Assembly: GCA_016781525.1 (NCBI GenBank)
Contig: JADDQE010000197.1
Span: 1-33,303 of the forward strand
Direction of reading: 5' to 3'
From: a bacterium
Lineage (GTDB): Bacteria; Chloroflexota; Chloroflexia; Chloroflexales; Kallotenuaceae
Length of the DNA: 33,303 nt
Translations under genes and position numbers: made by a program
Part shown: positions 22,971 through 31,295 of the stretch, one piece after another
Numbering within the stretch: position 1 is the stretch's first letter
Layout of the letters: the number at the start of each line of letters is the position of its first letter
The notes under the pieces: generated by a model
Database searches by the model: none
What the model saw: only the letters and a program-made list of their open reading frames with translations
What the model was told of the DNA's origin: nothing

Positions 22971-23696
22971 ATGCTGGAATTGCAGGCTGCGGTAGCCAAA
23001 GTAGGCAAATATGCGTCACCCGAGAGCGGTGACACGATCGAAATGATCGAGCGACCCCAAGGGGGCTTCTCGATTGTGATGGTTGATGGGCAAGGGAGCG
23101 GCCGCGGAGCCAAAACCTTAAGCAATCTCGTTACCGCACGCGCGGTAGCGATGCTCAAAGATGGAGCGCGGGATGGTGCAGTGGCACGTGCTGTGCACGA
23201 CTACCTCTTTGGCTATCGGAATGGTCAGGTGTCGGCAACCTTAAATATCGTCTCGGTCGATTTTCAGGCGCGCAGCATCATAATGTCGCGGAACAATCCG
23301 CTGCCCTACTACATCCTCAACCAAGACGGAATTACCTCGTTCAATGAGCCATCAACCGCGATCGGACTGTACTCGCATACTAAACCGATCATTAAGCAGC
23401 ACGATATTCGCGAGGGCATGCTGCTGATCGCCTTTACGGATGGCATCTCGCAGGCCGGCACACGTTACGGCAAGGACATGGATCTTGGCAACTTCCTGGC
23501 ATCGCTCCGTTGCGATGGCGCTTGTACGGCTCAAGAAATTGCCGATATGCTCCTCACACGCGCGATGGACCTGGACCAGCAGCGGCCGAACGACGATATG
23601 AGCGTGTTGGTGCTAACCGCGGTCGCCCGCGGCGACGACGAGCCGAAGATTCGTCGTCAACATATTAGTTTTCCTCTGGAACGGATATTCAAGTAG
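22971..23696 (+). CDS. SpoIIE/PP2C-like serine phosphatase
   Basis: This 241-residue protein is a lone PPM/SpoIIE-type phosphatase domain with no sensor region. The metal-binding Asp motifs are visible: MVDGQGSGRGAKTLSN near residue 40, IAFTDGISQAGTRYG near 155, and RPNDDMSVLVLTAV near 210. The family usually dephosphorylates anti-sigma-factor antagonists (STAS proteins) in partner-switching systems, but no STAS or RsbW-like gene lies in the window. AAGGA precedes ATG 22971 by about 6 nt. A TATGAT at 22934-22939 might be its -10, though the -35 is weak. It follows the two-component pair on the same strand, so it may be an output of that pair. Confidence 0.87.
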   Translation: MLELQAAVAKVGKYASPESGDTIEMIERPQGGFSIVMVDGQGSGRGAKTLSNLVTARAVAMLKDGARDGAVARAVHDYLFGYRNGQVSATLNIVSVDFQARSIIMSRNNPLPYYILNQDGITSFNEPSTAIGLYSHTKPIIKQHDIREGMLLIAFTDGISQAGTRYGKDMDLGNFLASLRCDGACTAQEIADMLLTRAMDLDQQRPNDDMSVLVLTAVARGDDEPKIRRQHISFPLERIFK

Positions 23697-23811
23697 GGAG
23701 GCTGCGGCGGCGGCGCGGTACAAGAGTACGAACGGGAGCTTATGCGCGCAGCTAGAGGCTGAGGCGGCAGCTTCAACCGCTGTCACTCGGCATCGCACGT
23801 TGGGATACGCT

Positions 23812-24174
23812 ATGCTTGTCGTTATAGTTGGACCGTGTGGAAGTGGCAAGTCGACTCTCGTTGAGCTGTTGCAGATCGACGGCTACACAGCCCGCGTGGT
23901 AGCACAGGAGCATTCCCGCGTGCCAGAGCTATGGCGCCATGGGGGTGAGCCGGACGCGCTAATCTACCTCGACGCTAGCCCTTCGATTATCACCATCCGC
24001 CGTCATAACGAGTTCCCCGACTGGCTGTACGACAAGCAGGTCCGACGGCTCTCATCTGCCCGAGCTCATGCCACACTGTACCTCAACACCGACACGCTAT
24101 CCGCGGCTGACGTACACAGCCGTGTGCGCGATCATCTTGGCCCGCCGGGTGCGAAACCTGTCCAGGAACCGTGA
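23812..24174 (+). CDS. Small P-loop nucleotide-binding protein
   Basis: This 120-residue protein has an N-terminal Walker A motif, GPCGSGKST at residues 7-15, after a short beta strand (MLVVIV). A possible Walker B, LIYLDAS, lies near residue 54. Later pieces, HNEFPDWLYDKQVRRL and ATLYLNTDTLSAADV, resemble the lid and C-terminal strand of small kinases. It is much shorter than a typical nucleoside or gluconate kinase, so it is a minimal P-loop NTPase of unknown substrate. A TTG at 23800 in the same frame is an alternative start; neither has a strong ribosome binding site. It lies 115 nt after the phosphatase gene and converges with the HU gene. Confidence 0.75.
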   Translation: MLVVIVGPCGSGKSTLVELLQIDGYTARVVAQEHSRVPELWRHGGEPDALIYLDASPSIITIRRHNEFPDWLYDKQVRRLSSARAHATLYLNTDTLSAADVHSRVRDHLGPPGAKPVQEP

Positions 24175-24239
24175 GCACCTTGAATTAAACAAAGTAGCGC
24201 CCGCTCAGGTGAGGGGCGCCGCGACAACCGGTCGTTCGT

Positions 24240-24548
24240 CTAGCTTTCGTCCGCGCCGTCGCCCTTAGCGCCAACGCGCTCGCGAAGGCCCGACGCAGGG
24301 CGGAAACCTACTGCCTTCGATGCGGCAATCGTCATCTTCTCCTTGGTCTTGGGGTTCGTGCCCTGGCGTTCCGCGCGCTCGCGCACCTCAAAGCTGCCAA
24401 ACCCACTCAGCTGGACTCGCTCACCCGCCGCGAGCCGCTCGCTCACCGCTTCAAAGACGGCGGTAACGGCCTGCTTTGCCTGCGACTTCGACATGCCTGT
24501 TCGTTCTGCCACCTGGTCGACGAGCTGGGACGTACTCAATGCGGCCAT
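24240..24548 (-). CDS. HU-family DNA-binding protein
   Basis: This is a 102-residue histone-like protein that bends and compacts DNA. It has the HU helices (TSQLVDQVAERTGMSKSQAKQAV) and the beta-arm signature GFGSFEVRERAERQGTNP ending KAVGFRPASGLRERV. It carries about 12 residues beyond the usual 90, a short acidic tail (GAKGDGADES). I chose the start at 24548 because GAGGAGG lies 6 nt upstream on the minus strand; a 14-residue longer form has no such site. Promoter-like boxes lie upstream at 24582-24610. It is convergent with the P-loop gene and divergent from tgt. Confidence 0.94.
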   Translation of the reverse strand: MAALSTSQLVDQVAERTGMSKSQAKQAVTAVFEAVSERLAAGERVQLSGFGSFEVRERAERQGTNPKTKEKMTIAASKAVGFRPASGLRERVGAKGDGADES

Positions 24549-24581
24549 GCAAATCCTCCTCAGATAGGATATATTGCGGCG

Positions 24582-24610
24582 ATTGTGCATGATGCGTGGG
24601 AATGAGTCAA
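24582..24610 (-). promoter_or_regulatory. HU promoter
   Basis: On the minus strand TTGACT (24605-24610) and CACAAT (24582-24587) are separated by 17 bp, 34 nt before the HU start codon. The -35 matches at 5 of 6 positions and the -10 at 4 of 6. Confidence 0.55.
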
Positions 24611-24939
24611 TTGCTTACCGTGCCGCGCATCCGACAACCGGAACAAACACACGTGCTCCTGGCATTAGTCCGCTGCCTCGACGAATATAGCATACATTCC
24701 CCATCACGCCTACTGCGAACCTAGACGAAAGCGGGCACCAGCGTGCGGCTGCCTGCCGCTGTCATCAGCTGTAATACGCGGTTAAGGTTCTCTACAGCGG
24801 ATCTCGCCGGGTCGTCTAACTACACATAGCCGGGGCAAGGCTTAGCGCGCCAAGCGTAGGGGAAGTTGGCAGGCCGGGCAGCCTAACGCGCGTGAAGAAC
24901 CACCTATTCGCCTCAATCAGGACCCTTTCAGCGAAGCAT
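24611..24939. other. Intergenic stretch between HU and tgt promoters
   Basis: I find no gene, tRNA or clear terminator in this part of the 434-nt divergent spacer. At its right end CATCAC (24937-24942) and GTGATG (24952-24957) can form a small hairpin around the tgt -35 region. Confidence 0.35.
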
Positions 24940-24963
24940 CACCCCGAAAGTGTGATGGGGGCG

Positions 24964-24972
24964 TGCTATAAT
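24964..24972 (+). promoter_or_regulatory. Extended -10 promoter of tgt
   Basis: TGCTATAAT at 24964-24972 is a perfect extended -10 (TGn plus TATAAT); the -35 is poor (CCGAAA at 24944-24949). Transcription would start about 24979-24983, at or just before the tgt ATG, so the message should be leaderless or nearly so. Confidence 0.65.
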
Positions 24973-24982
24973 TCGCCAGTCT

Positions 24983-26164
24983 ATGAGTCCGACAGATTTA
25001 TTTCAATTTAATCTAACGCATCGTGACCCCGCCACTGGCGCTCGCGCGGGGTTTTTGAGCACTCCGCACGGCGATATTCCCACACCTGTGTTCATGCCGG
25101 TAGGAACGCAGGCTACAGTGAAAACGCTGTCGACGCACGAGGTTGAGGCCTTAGGGGCGGCGATCATTCTGAGCAATACTTACCATTTGTATCTACGGCC
25201 GGGCAGCGACCTCATCGCGGACCTTGGCGGCCTGCATCGCTTCATGAATTGGCAACGTCCGATCCTAACCGATTCGGGCGGCTTTCAAGTCTTTAGCCTC
25301 AGCGCGACGAACACTATCGACGACGAGGGCGTGACCTTCCGATCGCATATCGACGGCAGTCGTCATCGTTTTACGCCGGAGCGGGCGATGGCAATCCAGG
25401 AGCAGCTCGGCGCCGATATCGTCATGGCCTTCGACGAGTGTGCCCCCCACCCGTCAACACCCGAATACACGCGCGCGGCGATGAACCGTACCCATCGGTG
25501 GCTGGAACGCTGTATTGCAGCCAAGCAGCGGCCCGACCAGGCACTCTTCGGCATCGTCCAAGGCGGCATGTACTCGGATCTCCGCCGCGAAAGCGCGGTC
25601 TTTGTTGCGGAACAGCCGGTTACCGGTTGCGCTATTGGTGGCCTTGGTGTTGGTGAGCCCAAGCCGGAGATGTACGAGATGCTGTCGATCACGACGGCTG
25701 AGCTACCGACCAACAAACCCCGTTATATGATGGGTATTGGTTCACCGGAAGATCTGATCGAAGGCATTGCACGCGGTGTCGATATGTTTGATTGCGTGCA
25801 GCCGACACGGCTCGGTCGACACGGGGCTGCTTGGACGCCAGACGGACGGATTAACTTATTGAACACCCGGTGGGCTCGGGACGACCAGCCAATCGAAGTG
25901 GGCTGCGATTGCTATGCCTGCGTCCATCATACCCGAGCGTATATCCGCCATCTCCTGCGCGCGGAAGAAGCGCTGGGCCAGCGGTTGGCAACTATTCACA
26001 ATGTCCGCTTTCTGATCCGCCTCATGACCAGCGCGCGACAGGCGATCATGGCAGATGAGTACGGCGCATTCCGCACACAGTTTCTTGAGCGATTTCAACC
26101 GGTGCCCGACGCTGTGCGAGCCGCGCAGCGAGAAGCATATGGCCGGCGCAAGGAGCGCGGATAG
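24983..26164 (+). CDS. tgt: Queuine/preQ1 tRNA-guanine transglycosylase
   Basis: This enzyme exchanges guanine-34 for preQ1 in GUN-anticodon tRNAs during queuosine synthesis. The 393 residues match the bacterial enzyme. Asp97 in LTDSGGFQVFSLS is the general acid/base residue; the nucleophilic Asp is in DMFDCVQPTRLGRHG; the zinc site is CDCYACVHHTRAYIRHLL. The substrate loop VGEPKPEMYEML is present. No Shine-Dalgarno sequence precedes ATG 24983, in keeping with the extended -10 just 10 nt upstream. The next gene starts 3 nt after the stop and takes its ribosome binding site from the end of tgt. No queuosine synthesis genes lie nearby. Confidence 0.97.
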   Translation: MSPTDLFQFNLTHRDPATGARAGFLSTPHGDIPTPVFMPVGTQATVKTLSTHEVEALGAAIILSNTYHLYLRPGSDLIADLGGLHRFMNWQRPILTDSGGFQVFSLSATNTIDDEGVTFRSHIDGSRHRFTPERAMAIQEQLGADIVMAFDECAPHPSTPEYTRAAMNRTHRWLERCIAAKQRPDQALFGIVQGGMYSDLRRESAVFVAEQPVTGCAIGGLGVGEPKPEMYEMLSITTAELPTNKPRYMMGIGSPEDLIEGIARGVDMFDCVQPTRLGRHGAAWTPDGRINLLNTRWARDDQPIEVGCDCYACVHHTRAYIRHLLRAEEALGQRLATIHNVRFLIRLMTSARQAIMADEYGAFRTQFLERFQPVPDAVRAAQREAYGRRKERG

Positions 26165-26166
26165 CG

Positions 26167-27522
26167 ATGCTCAAAACTGAGCAACCATTACCACAGACGT
26201 CCGCCTCGGTTAAGCGCCCCGAGCGCATCGCCTGGCTCGTTCTTCTCACCGCGTTTACCGTCTTCTGCATGATTGGTGTTGCGACGGGGAGCTGGGCGTA
26301 TCGTTGGTGGACCCAGCCAACCCCGGGTGTCGTGGAAGTAACGGTCCACCAGAAGCTTTTCGTGCAGCAGCTTCCGGCCGGCAAGATTCAGCCAATGGTT
26401 TTTCAAGGCGGCGTGCTAAGCACCGACGATCGGTTAATCGTCAGTCCAGAGGCGCCTCCAGGACCGGCTGCGACTTTGCGTTTTGGCACGGCATCAACTG
26501 CCTTGTGGGCCGGCACCAACCTCCGCGTCGGTCAACTGCACCGTCAGTGGCATCCATCTGTGTCAAACATAGCCCAGTTCGAACTTGAGAGTGGCCAGCT
26601 GCTTATTGAGCTTGAGGACTCCGACGAGCAGTTTACGGTTGGGATCGGCGGAAACCTTGGCGGCAGCCCGGTAATCCTTACCAGCCCGGGTCGGTACCGT
26701 ATTCGTGTACTTGACGTGGAAAGCCCAACGACAGCGGAAGTTGAGCGAGTCTTTGCGCCTGGGCTCGAAGTAGCGACCGAGCGTGGCCTTGCGCTCATTG
26801 GCGCCAATCAAGTAGCTCCTGGAGAGCGCTTGATCGAGGCCGACAATCGACCACAGCCAAAACGAAATCGGTGGAATCTCGTAAGCGACGGTAACTTCCA
26901 GCAATTAATTGACGTTCTATACAGTAAAGCGAACGCCAACCAGCTGACGTGGGGCCTTTCAAGCAATCCTACGGTGGTTGGAGCGGCCGACACGGGTGGC
27001 CCAGTGCCAACGCAGGCCTGTACGGATCCAATTGGGCGGACGGGATGCGAGGAGCCGTACCTGCGTTTGGTTCGACGTGGGGGCAACACAAAAGGCTACG
27101 TCACTGCAGTAAAGCAACAGATCAACGCCGACGTGACCTCCTACCGCTGGGTTCGGCTACAGGCGGACATTAAGATTGTGTACCAATCGTTGAGCAAAGC
27201 GGGCGAGTCGGGCACTGAGTGTCCGCTGATGATTGAGATTACATATTCCAACACACAGGCGGCAAACATTCACAAAGATTACTGTTATTGGGCGTTTGAA
27301 CACCCGAACCAGAATGGGGTGATTGCGAATTATCCATATATCGCAACGACGCAAATTCCAGAAAATAGCTGGTATCCGGTCGATATCGAGCTCAAACAAG
27401 ATCTGGGTCAGCTCGTGAAGATCGAGAGCATCTCATTCCAGGCGAACGGACACGACTACGAGTCACATGTCCGCGACGTCGAACTGTTCGGTGAAGGTTT
27501 GGTCGAGGTTCCAAAGCCGTAG
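26167..27522 (+). CDS. Membrane-anchored extracellular protein with FecR-like domain
   Basis: This 451-residue protein has a short cytoplasmic N-terminus and one membrane segment at residues about 21-45 (IAWLVLLTAFTVFCMIGVA), so most of it is outside the cell. Residues about 60-230 resemble a FecR-type beta domain: strands with TLRFGTASTALWAGTNLRV, a FELESGQLLIELED strand and an ILTSPGRYRIRVLD-like strand. The rest (about 240-451) looks like a beta-sandwich of the carbohydrate- or ligand-binding kind, with four Cys that could form disulfides. I do not recognise a named family. AAGGAG in the last codons of tgt serves as ribosome binding site, so the two are coupled. UDP-glucose dehydrogenase follows, which hints at cell-surface polysaccharide. 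Confidence 0.75.
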   Translation: MLKTEQPLPQTSASVKRPERIAWLVLLTAFTVFCMIGVATGSWAYRWWTQPTPGVVEVTVHQKLFVQQLPAGKIQPMVFQGGVLSTDDRLIVSPEAPPGPAATLRFGTASTALWAGTNLRVGQLHRQWHPSVSNIAQFELESGQLLIELEDSDEQFTVGIGGNLGGSPVILTSPGRYRIRVLDVESPTTAEVERVFAPGLEVATERGLALIGANQVAPGERLIEADNRPQPKRNRWNLVSDGNFQQLIDVLYSKANANQLTWGLSSNPTVVGAADTGGPVPTQACTDPIGRTGCEEPYLRLVRRGGNTKGYVTAVKQQINADVTSYRWVRLQADIKIVYQSLSKAGESGTECPLMIEITYSNTQAANIHKDYCYWAFEHPNQNGVIANYPYIATTQIPENSWYPVDIELKQDLGQLVKIESISFQANGHDYESHVRDVELFGEGLVEVPKP

Positions 27523-27572
27523 CGGCATCAGCCCTACCTGCGGTAGTATAACGGTCAATTGTTGGAGGATTC

Positions 27573-28925
27573 ATGAAGAAAATCTGCGTCGTCGGAACTG
27601 GGTATGTTGGCCTAGTGACGGGCGTTTTATTCGCCGATTTAGGCAACGACATCACGTGTATTGAAATTGATCAGCGCAAGCTCACGACGCTCCGCGGCGG
27701 CAAGTCGCCCATCTACGAACCAGGCCTTGAGGAGCTGCTGCGCCGCAACTTGGAGGCCGGTCGCCTGCGCTTCACTGATAATTACGATGCGGGCGTTCCC
27801 GACGCCGATTTTGTATTCATTACCGTCGGTACGCCGATGAATCATGACGGCTCGGCCGACCTCAAATACGTCGAGGCGGCGGCCCGCTCGATCGGCAGAG
27901 CACTGCGCAAGCCGTCGATCATTATCGACAAGTCGACGGTGCCAGTAGGTACGGGCGATTGGGTAACGAATTTGATTCGGGCAGAGGCTGGCGACAAGCA
28001 CTTCGCGGTTGTATCGAATCCAGAGTTCCTGCGCGAAGGCTCGGCCGTCACCGACTTCCAGCGTCCGGACCGCATTGTGCTCGGCTCGCTCAATCGAGAG
28101 GCGGCGGAAAAGGTTGCCGAACTGCATGCGCCGCTGCAGGCGCCGATACACATCACCGACCTGCGTACTGCTGAGATGATCAAGTACGCGTCGAATGCGT
28201 TCCTGGCAACGCGGATTAGCTTCATCAACGAGATTGCATCGATTTGCGAGCAGCTGGGCGCCGACGTCAAGGAAGTGGCGAGGGGCATGGGCGCCGACAA
28301 ACGAATCGGCCCTCACTTCCTTGATGCAGGTATCGGCTACGGCGGCTCGTGCTTCCCAAAGGACGTGCTGGCGCTGCACCATATGGCCGCCTCTTCGGGC
28401 TGCCACCCGCAGCTGCTCCAGGCCGTTATGGATATCAACCGGGATACCCGCCGGTCGTTCATTAACAAGCTCGAGGAGCTTGTGGGCGACTTGAACGGAA
28501 AGACGATCGGCGTACTTGGCCTAGCGTTTAAGCCGAATACGGATGATATGCGCGAAGCTGCCTCGGTAGATATCATTAACCGGCTGCTTGAGCTCGGTGC
28601 TCATATCCGAGCATATGACCCGGTAGCGATGGAAGTCGCCGAGACAATGCTGCCGGATGTACTTTACTGCGCCACGGCGTACGATGTTGCCAAGGGTGCC
28701 GATGCCCTGCTGCTCGTAACCGAGTGGAACGAGTTCAAGCAGCTTGACTTCGACAAGCTCAAGCGGCACATGCGACAGCCGATCCTGCTCGACGGACGGA
28801 ATGTCTACGAGGCAGCCGATCTTGAGGCGCGCGGCTTCACGTATCGCGGCGTTGGCCGCGGCGTCAAACGGGCGGAGCGGCCAAGCAACGGCAAGGTTGC
28901 GCAGGCCGAGCTCGTCGAGGCCTAG
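27573..28925 (+). CDS. UDP-glucose 6-dehydrogenase
   Basis: This enzyme oxidises UDP-glucose to UDP-glucuronate in two NAD-dependent steps and supplies acidic sugars for surface polysaccharides. The 450 residues match the family. The N-terminal Rossmann domain starts [21 protein letters not shown]; the substrate motif [20 protein letters not shown] follows; the catalytic Cys is C260 in YGGSCFPKD; the C-terminal domain has [24 protein letters not shown] lies 4 nt before ATG 27573. The last 20 or so residues are a variable tail. A UDP-N-acetylmannosamine dehydrogenase would also share these folds, but the catalytic and substrate sequences fit UDP-glucose best. A strong terminator follows. Confidence 0.94.
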   Translation: MKKICVVGTGYVGLVTGVLFADLGNDITCIEIDQRKLTTLRGGKSPIYEPGLEELLRRNLEAGRLRFTDNYDAGVPDADFVFITVGTPMNHDGSADLKYVEAAARSIGRALRKPSIIIDKSTVPVGTGDWVTNLIRAEAGDKHFAVVSNPEFLREGSAVTDFQRPDRIVLGSLNREAAEKVAELHAPLQAPIHITDLRTAEMIKYASNAFLATRISFINEIASICEQLGADVKEVARGMGADKRIGPHFLDAGIGYGGSCFPKDVLALHHMAASSGCHPQLLQAVMDINRDTRRSFINKLEELVGDLNGKTIGVLGLAFKPNTDDMREAASVDIINRLLELGAHIRAYDPVAMEVAETMLPDVLYCATAYDVAKGADALLLVTEWNEFKQLDFDKLKRHMRQPILLDGRNVYEAADLEARGFTYRGVGRGVKRAERPSNGKVAQAELVEA

Positions 28926-28940
28926 TCTACCTTGCAATCT

Positions 28941-28994
28941 CGAGGGACCCGAGCCTGTACTGTGTACGCGACGCTCGGGTCCCTCGTCTTTCCT
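28941..28994 (+). terminator. Terminator after UDP-glucose dehydrogenase
   Basis: CGAGGGACCCGAGC at 28941-28954 pairs perfectly with GCTCGGGTCCCTCG at 28973-28986 (14 bp, 18-nt loop), followed by T-rich TCTTTCCTT. It starts 15 nt after the stop codon. Confidence 0.8.
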
Positions 28995-29006
28995 TGACCT
29001 TTTACC

Positions 29007-29411
29007 ATGCTGTACACCGGTGTCGACATTATCGAGATCGCGCGCATTGAGCGGGCGATTAGCCGCTGGGGAGAACGGTTTCTCGTCCATGTCTTCACGG
29101 CTGCCGAACGAGCGGAGAGTGGGAACAAGGTGCACTCGCTTGCCGCACGCTGGGCTGCTAAAGAGGCAGCGGCGAAGGCGCTCGGCATCGGCATCCGCGG
29201 CATTGGGGCGCACGAAGCTGTTGGCGCTGGGGCAGCGGCCGACTGGCACGACGTAGAGGTCCGGCGCCCGCCGGCTCATCGACCACAGATAGTGCTGCAC
29301 GGCACCGCCGCTGAGCAGGCCAGTGCTTTGGGCTGGCGGAGTGTCGCCCTGTCGCTGTCACACGGACGCGACTACGCCGTCGCTTTTGTGGTAGCAGAGG
29401 CCGGGCCCTAA
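29007..29411 (+). CDS. acpS: Holo-[acyl-carrier-protein] synthase
   Basis: This enzyme transfers 4'-phosphopantetheine from CoA to a Ser of acyl carrier protein for fatty acid synthesis. The 134 residues are close to the family. The metal-binding GVDIIEIARIERAI is at the start (D7), the second acid lies in ARWAAKEAAAKALG, and LSLSHGRDYAVAFV forms the C-terminal strand. No clear Shine-Dalgarno sequence precedes ATG 29007; the gene starts 12 nt after the T-rich end of the upstream terminator, and a TTGACC lies within it, so a short or leaderless message is possible. Followed by a convergent gene. Confidence 0.93.
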   Translation: MLYTGVDIIEIARIERAISRWGERFLVHVFTAAERAESGNKVHSLAARWAAKEAAAKALGIGIRGIGAHEAVGAGAAADWHDVEVRRPPAHRPQIVLHGTAAEQASALGWRSVALSLSHGRDYAVAFVVAEAGP

Positions 29412-29465
29412 CTCCATTCGTTTACATAGTGCTTTAGGGCTATCGGCTGTTGCCACTACCGCGGC

Positions 29466-31052
29466 CTAGCTTGGTTGTTGGAGCTTCCGGTTCTCTTCCC
29501 ACAACATAACTGCAATCGTGTCAGACGCTTTCCGCTGCCATTTATAGAAGGTATCCTCATCGACATCCGCCAGCCAGCCCAGCACTTGCTCCAGATCGCT
29601 CGGCTGCCGCTGGCCCATTCGCCGCCGCTCCTCCGACAGACGCCGTGCCTCGGCGAGCGCAGCTTTGCGTGACAACTCGCGCACGTACGGATAGTGCAAC
29701 ACGTTATAGAAGCGCCATGCTTCTCCGACTTTGATCGTTTCGTCGCTGGACGGACGCAGCGTATCAATGTGCTCGACCAGAATCTCGCGCAGTGCTGCTG
29801 CCCGATTGAGGCGATTGTCTATAAGCCTCGACTGAGCCAAGCGCCGATCCACGAGCTCCAATGTTAGCAGCGGGCTTTTAGCAAGTTGGGGCGGACTTTT
29901 GAGGCTCGAAATCGCCTTGCGGACAAGATTTTTAAATGCCTTTTCATCGCCAACCTCATTGGGCTGCACATTGGGCCCGGGCGAGGCTTCTTCCACACCG
30001 TCGGACGGTTCCTCCGGGATTGCAGCCGGTTGCAGCACAGCGGGAGCTGCCACTGGGAGGGTTCCAAGCGCCGTCGCGTACTCGCGGGCCTCGGCCCTCG
30101 CCTGTTGCTCAGCCCGGTTGAAGAAGAAGGTATCAAGCCAGCGCCGCCCGCTGTCAAAGGTCGTATGCGTCAGCGTGACCAGTCCCGCCAGCACCAGTAA
30201 GCTGTAAGCCGACAGAGGCTCTGTAAGCGAGAGTAGCCCAATATAGAGCAGATTGACTAAGGCGATGCCCGTCAGGCTGTAGACGAAATCGCGCTGGACA
30301 GCTTGGCCCTCAAGCAGTAGACCGAAATGAGCAATACCGTAGCCCAATAGCGCGAGCCCAATCAGCAGGCAAATATAGCCTGGCAGAACGGTAACAGCCG
30401 GATTCCACAGGTAGCGCGAAGCGATATACAGCCCCCCTATGAGGAAGGTTAAGGCACCTGCAACCAACAGCGTAAGCTGCTGCGCGAGCGCCCGGTCGCC
30501 CTCAGCACTGCTCGCGCGCAGCTGCCTAAGTGCCCGCATCAAATTGAAGCTAGCACCCAGACCGACGAGGCCAAGGTAACCGATTTGGAGCGGGTAGGCG
30601 TCGCCACGATCAAGATAAGCAAAGCGTTGACCGGAGCTACTCACGGGCTGGGAATAGTCGATAAATAGGTTGGTGGTGCTACCGACGACGACAATAATCG
30701 CCCCTACCAGATAGACGATCACCGCCAATGACATACGAGACTGCGGTGATTGCTGGCCCTCAGTTCCGGCAAGCTGCCGCGTAATTTGTTCACTAAAGTG
30801 AAACCAGGCAGCCACCGGCACAACCGCTGTCCACCAAAAGCTGCGCTCCACCATGATCAGCGTTGGAATATCACGAAGGTTGAAGGTAACCACGCTCGAG
30901 GCGAAAAACGCGGATTGGCTGAAGAGCGCGGCTAGTCCCGCCAGAATCAATGGCGTCCGTCGCTCGACTCGTACCAATAGATAGAGCCCAAGCCATAAGA
31001 AGACGGCAAAACAAACCGTCTGCGCGATCACTACCGGATCATGCCACCGCAT
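29466..31052 (-). CDS. Polytopic membrane protein with cytoplasmic helical domain
   Basis: This 528-residue protein has about eight membrane segments in residues 1-295 (for example VCFAVFLWLGLYLLV and LTLLVAGALTFLIGGLYIA). The layout resembles the N-terminal seven-helix sensor region found in some histidine kinases and cyclases. Next come a Pro/Glu/Ala-rich linker (about 325-370) and a charged helical cytoplasmic domain (about 375-528) without kinase, HATPase, GGDEF or known HTH motifs that I can identify. The C-terminus has conserved-looking ERRRMGQRQPSDLEQVLGWLA and DEDTFYKWQRKA. A CAAGG ribosome binding site lies 5 nt before the start. An extended -10 (TGC TACAAT, 31098-31103 on the minus strand) lies upstream. 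Function unknown; sensing is an inference. Confidence 0.75.
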   Translation of the reverse strand: MRWHDPVVIAQTVCFAVFLWLGLYLLVRVERRTPLILAGLAALFSQSAFFASSVVTFNLRDIPTLIMVERSFWWTAVVPVAAWFHFSEQITRQLAGTEGQQSPQSRMSLAVIVYLVGAIIVVVGSTTNLFIDYSQPVSSSGQRFAYLDRGDAYPLQIGYLGLVGLGASFNLMRALRQLRASSAEGDRALAQQLTLLVAGALTFLIGGLYIASRYLWNPAVTVLPGYICLLIGLALLGYGIAHFGLLLEGQAVQRDFVYSLTGIALVNLLYIGLLSLTEPLSAYSLLVLAGLVTLTHTTFDSGRRWLDTFFFNRAEQQARAEAREYATALGTLPVAAPAVLQPAAIPEEPSDGVEEASPGPNVQPNEVGDEKAFKNLVRKAISSLKSPPQLAKSPLLTLELVDRRLAQSRLIDNRLNRAAALREILVEHIDTLRPSSDETIKVGEAWRFYNVLHYPYVRELSRKAALAEARRLSEERRRMGQRQPSDLEQVLGWLADVDEDTFYKWQRKASDTIAVMLWEENRKLQQPS

Positions 31053-31097
31053 ATCGACCTTGCTTCACTTTCGAGAGATTCGATGCCGTTCTGGTCG

Positions 31098-31106
31098 ATT
31101 GTAGCA
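31098..31106 (-). promoter_or_regulatory. Extended -10 promoter of the membrane protein gene
   Basis: On the minus strand the sequence reads TGC then TACAAT (31103 to 31098), an extended -10 with 5 of 6 matches. No -35 is evident. It is 45 nt before the start codon at 31052. Confidence 0.4.
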
Positions 31107-31262
31107 TGGTGGCTACGAGTCTGAGGGGCAGGCTTGTCCTCCTTGTGCCCCACCATCGCGGCCACGACCTGTTGGTTCACGTGTTACCAACATACGTCCA
31201 AAGTTGCACTGATGTCACCGCTTTCGACCATGTGGTTAATGCCTCCCGATCGCTATCCTATA

Positions 31263-31280
31263 GCTACCCTCTAAGGTAGC
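31263..31280 (+). repeat. Small hairpin before the ParB-like gene
   Basis: GCTACC at 31263-31268 pairs with GGTAGC at 31275-31280 around a 6-nt loop. It lies directly before the AGGAG ribosome binding site (31284-31288) and might affect translation. Confidence 0.4.
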
Positions 31281-31295
31281 GACAGGAGAACTGCG

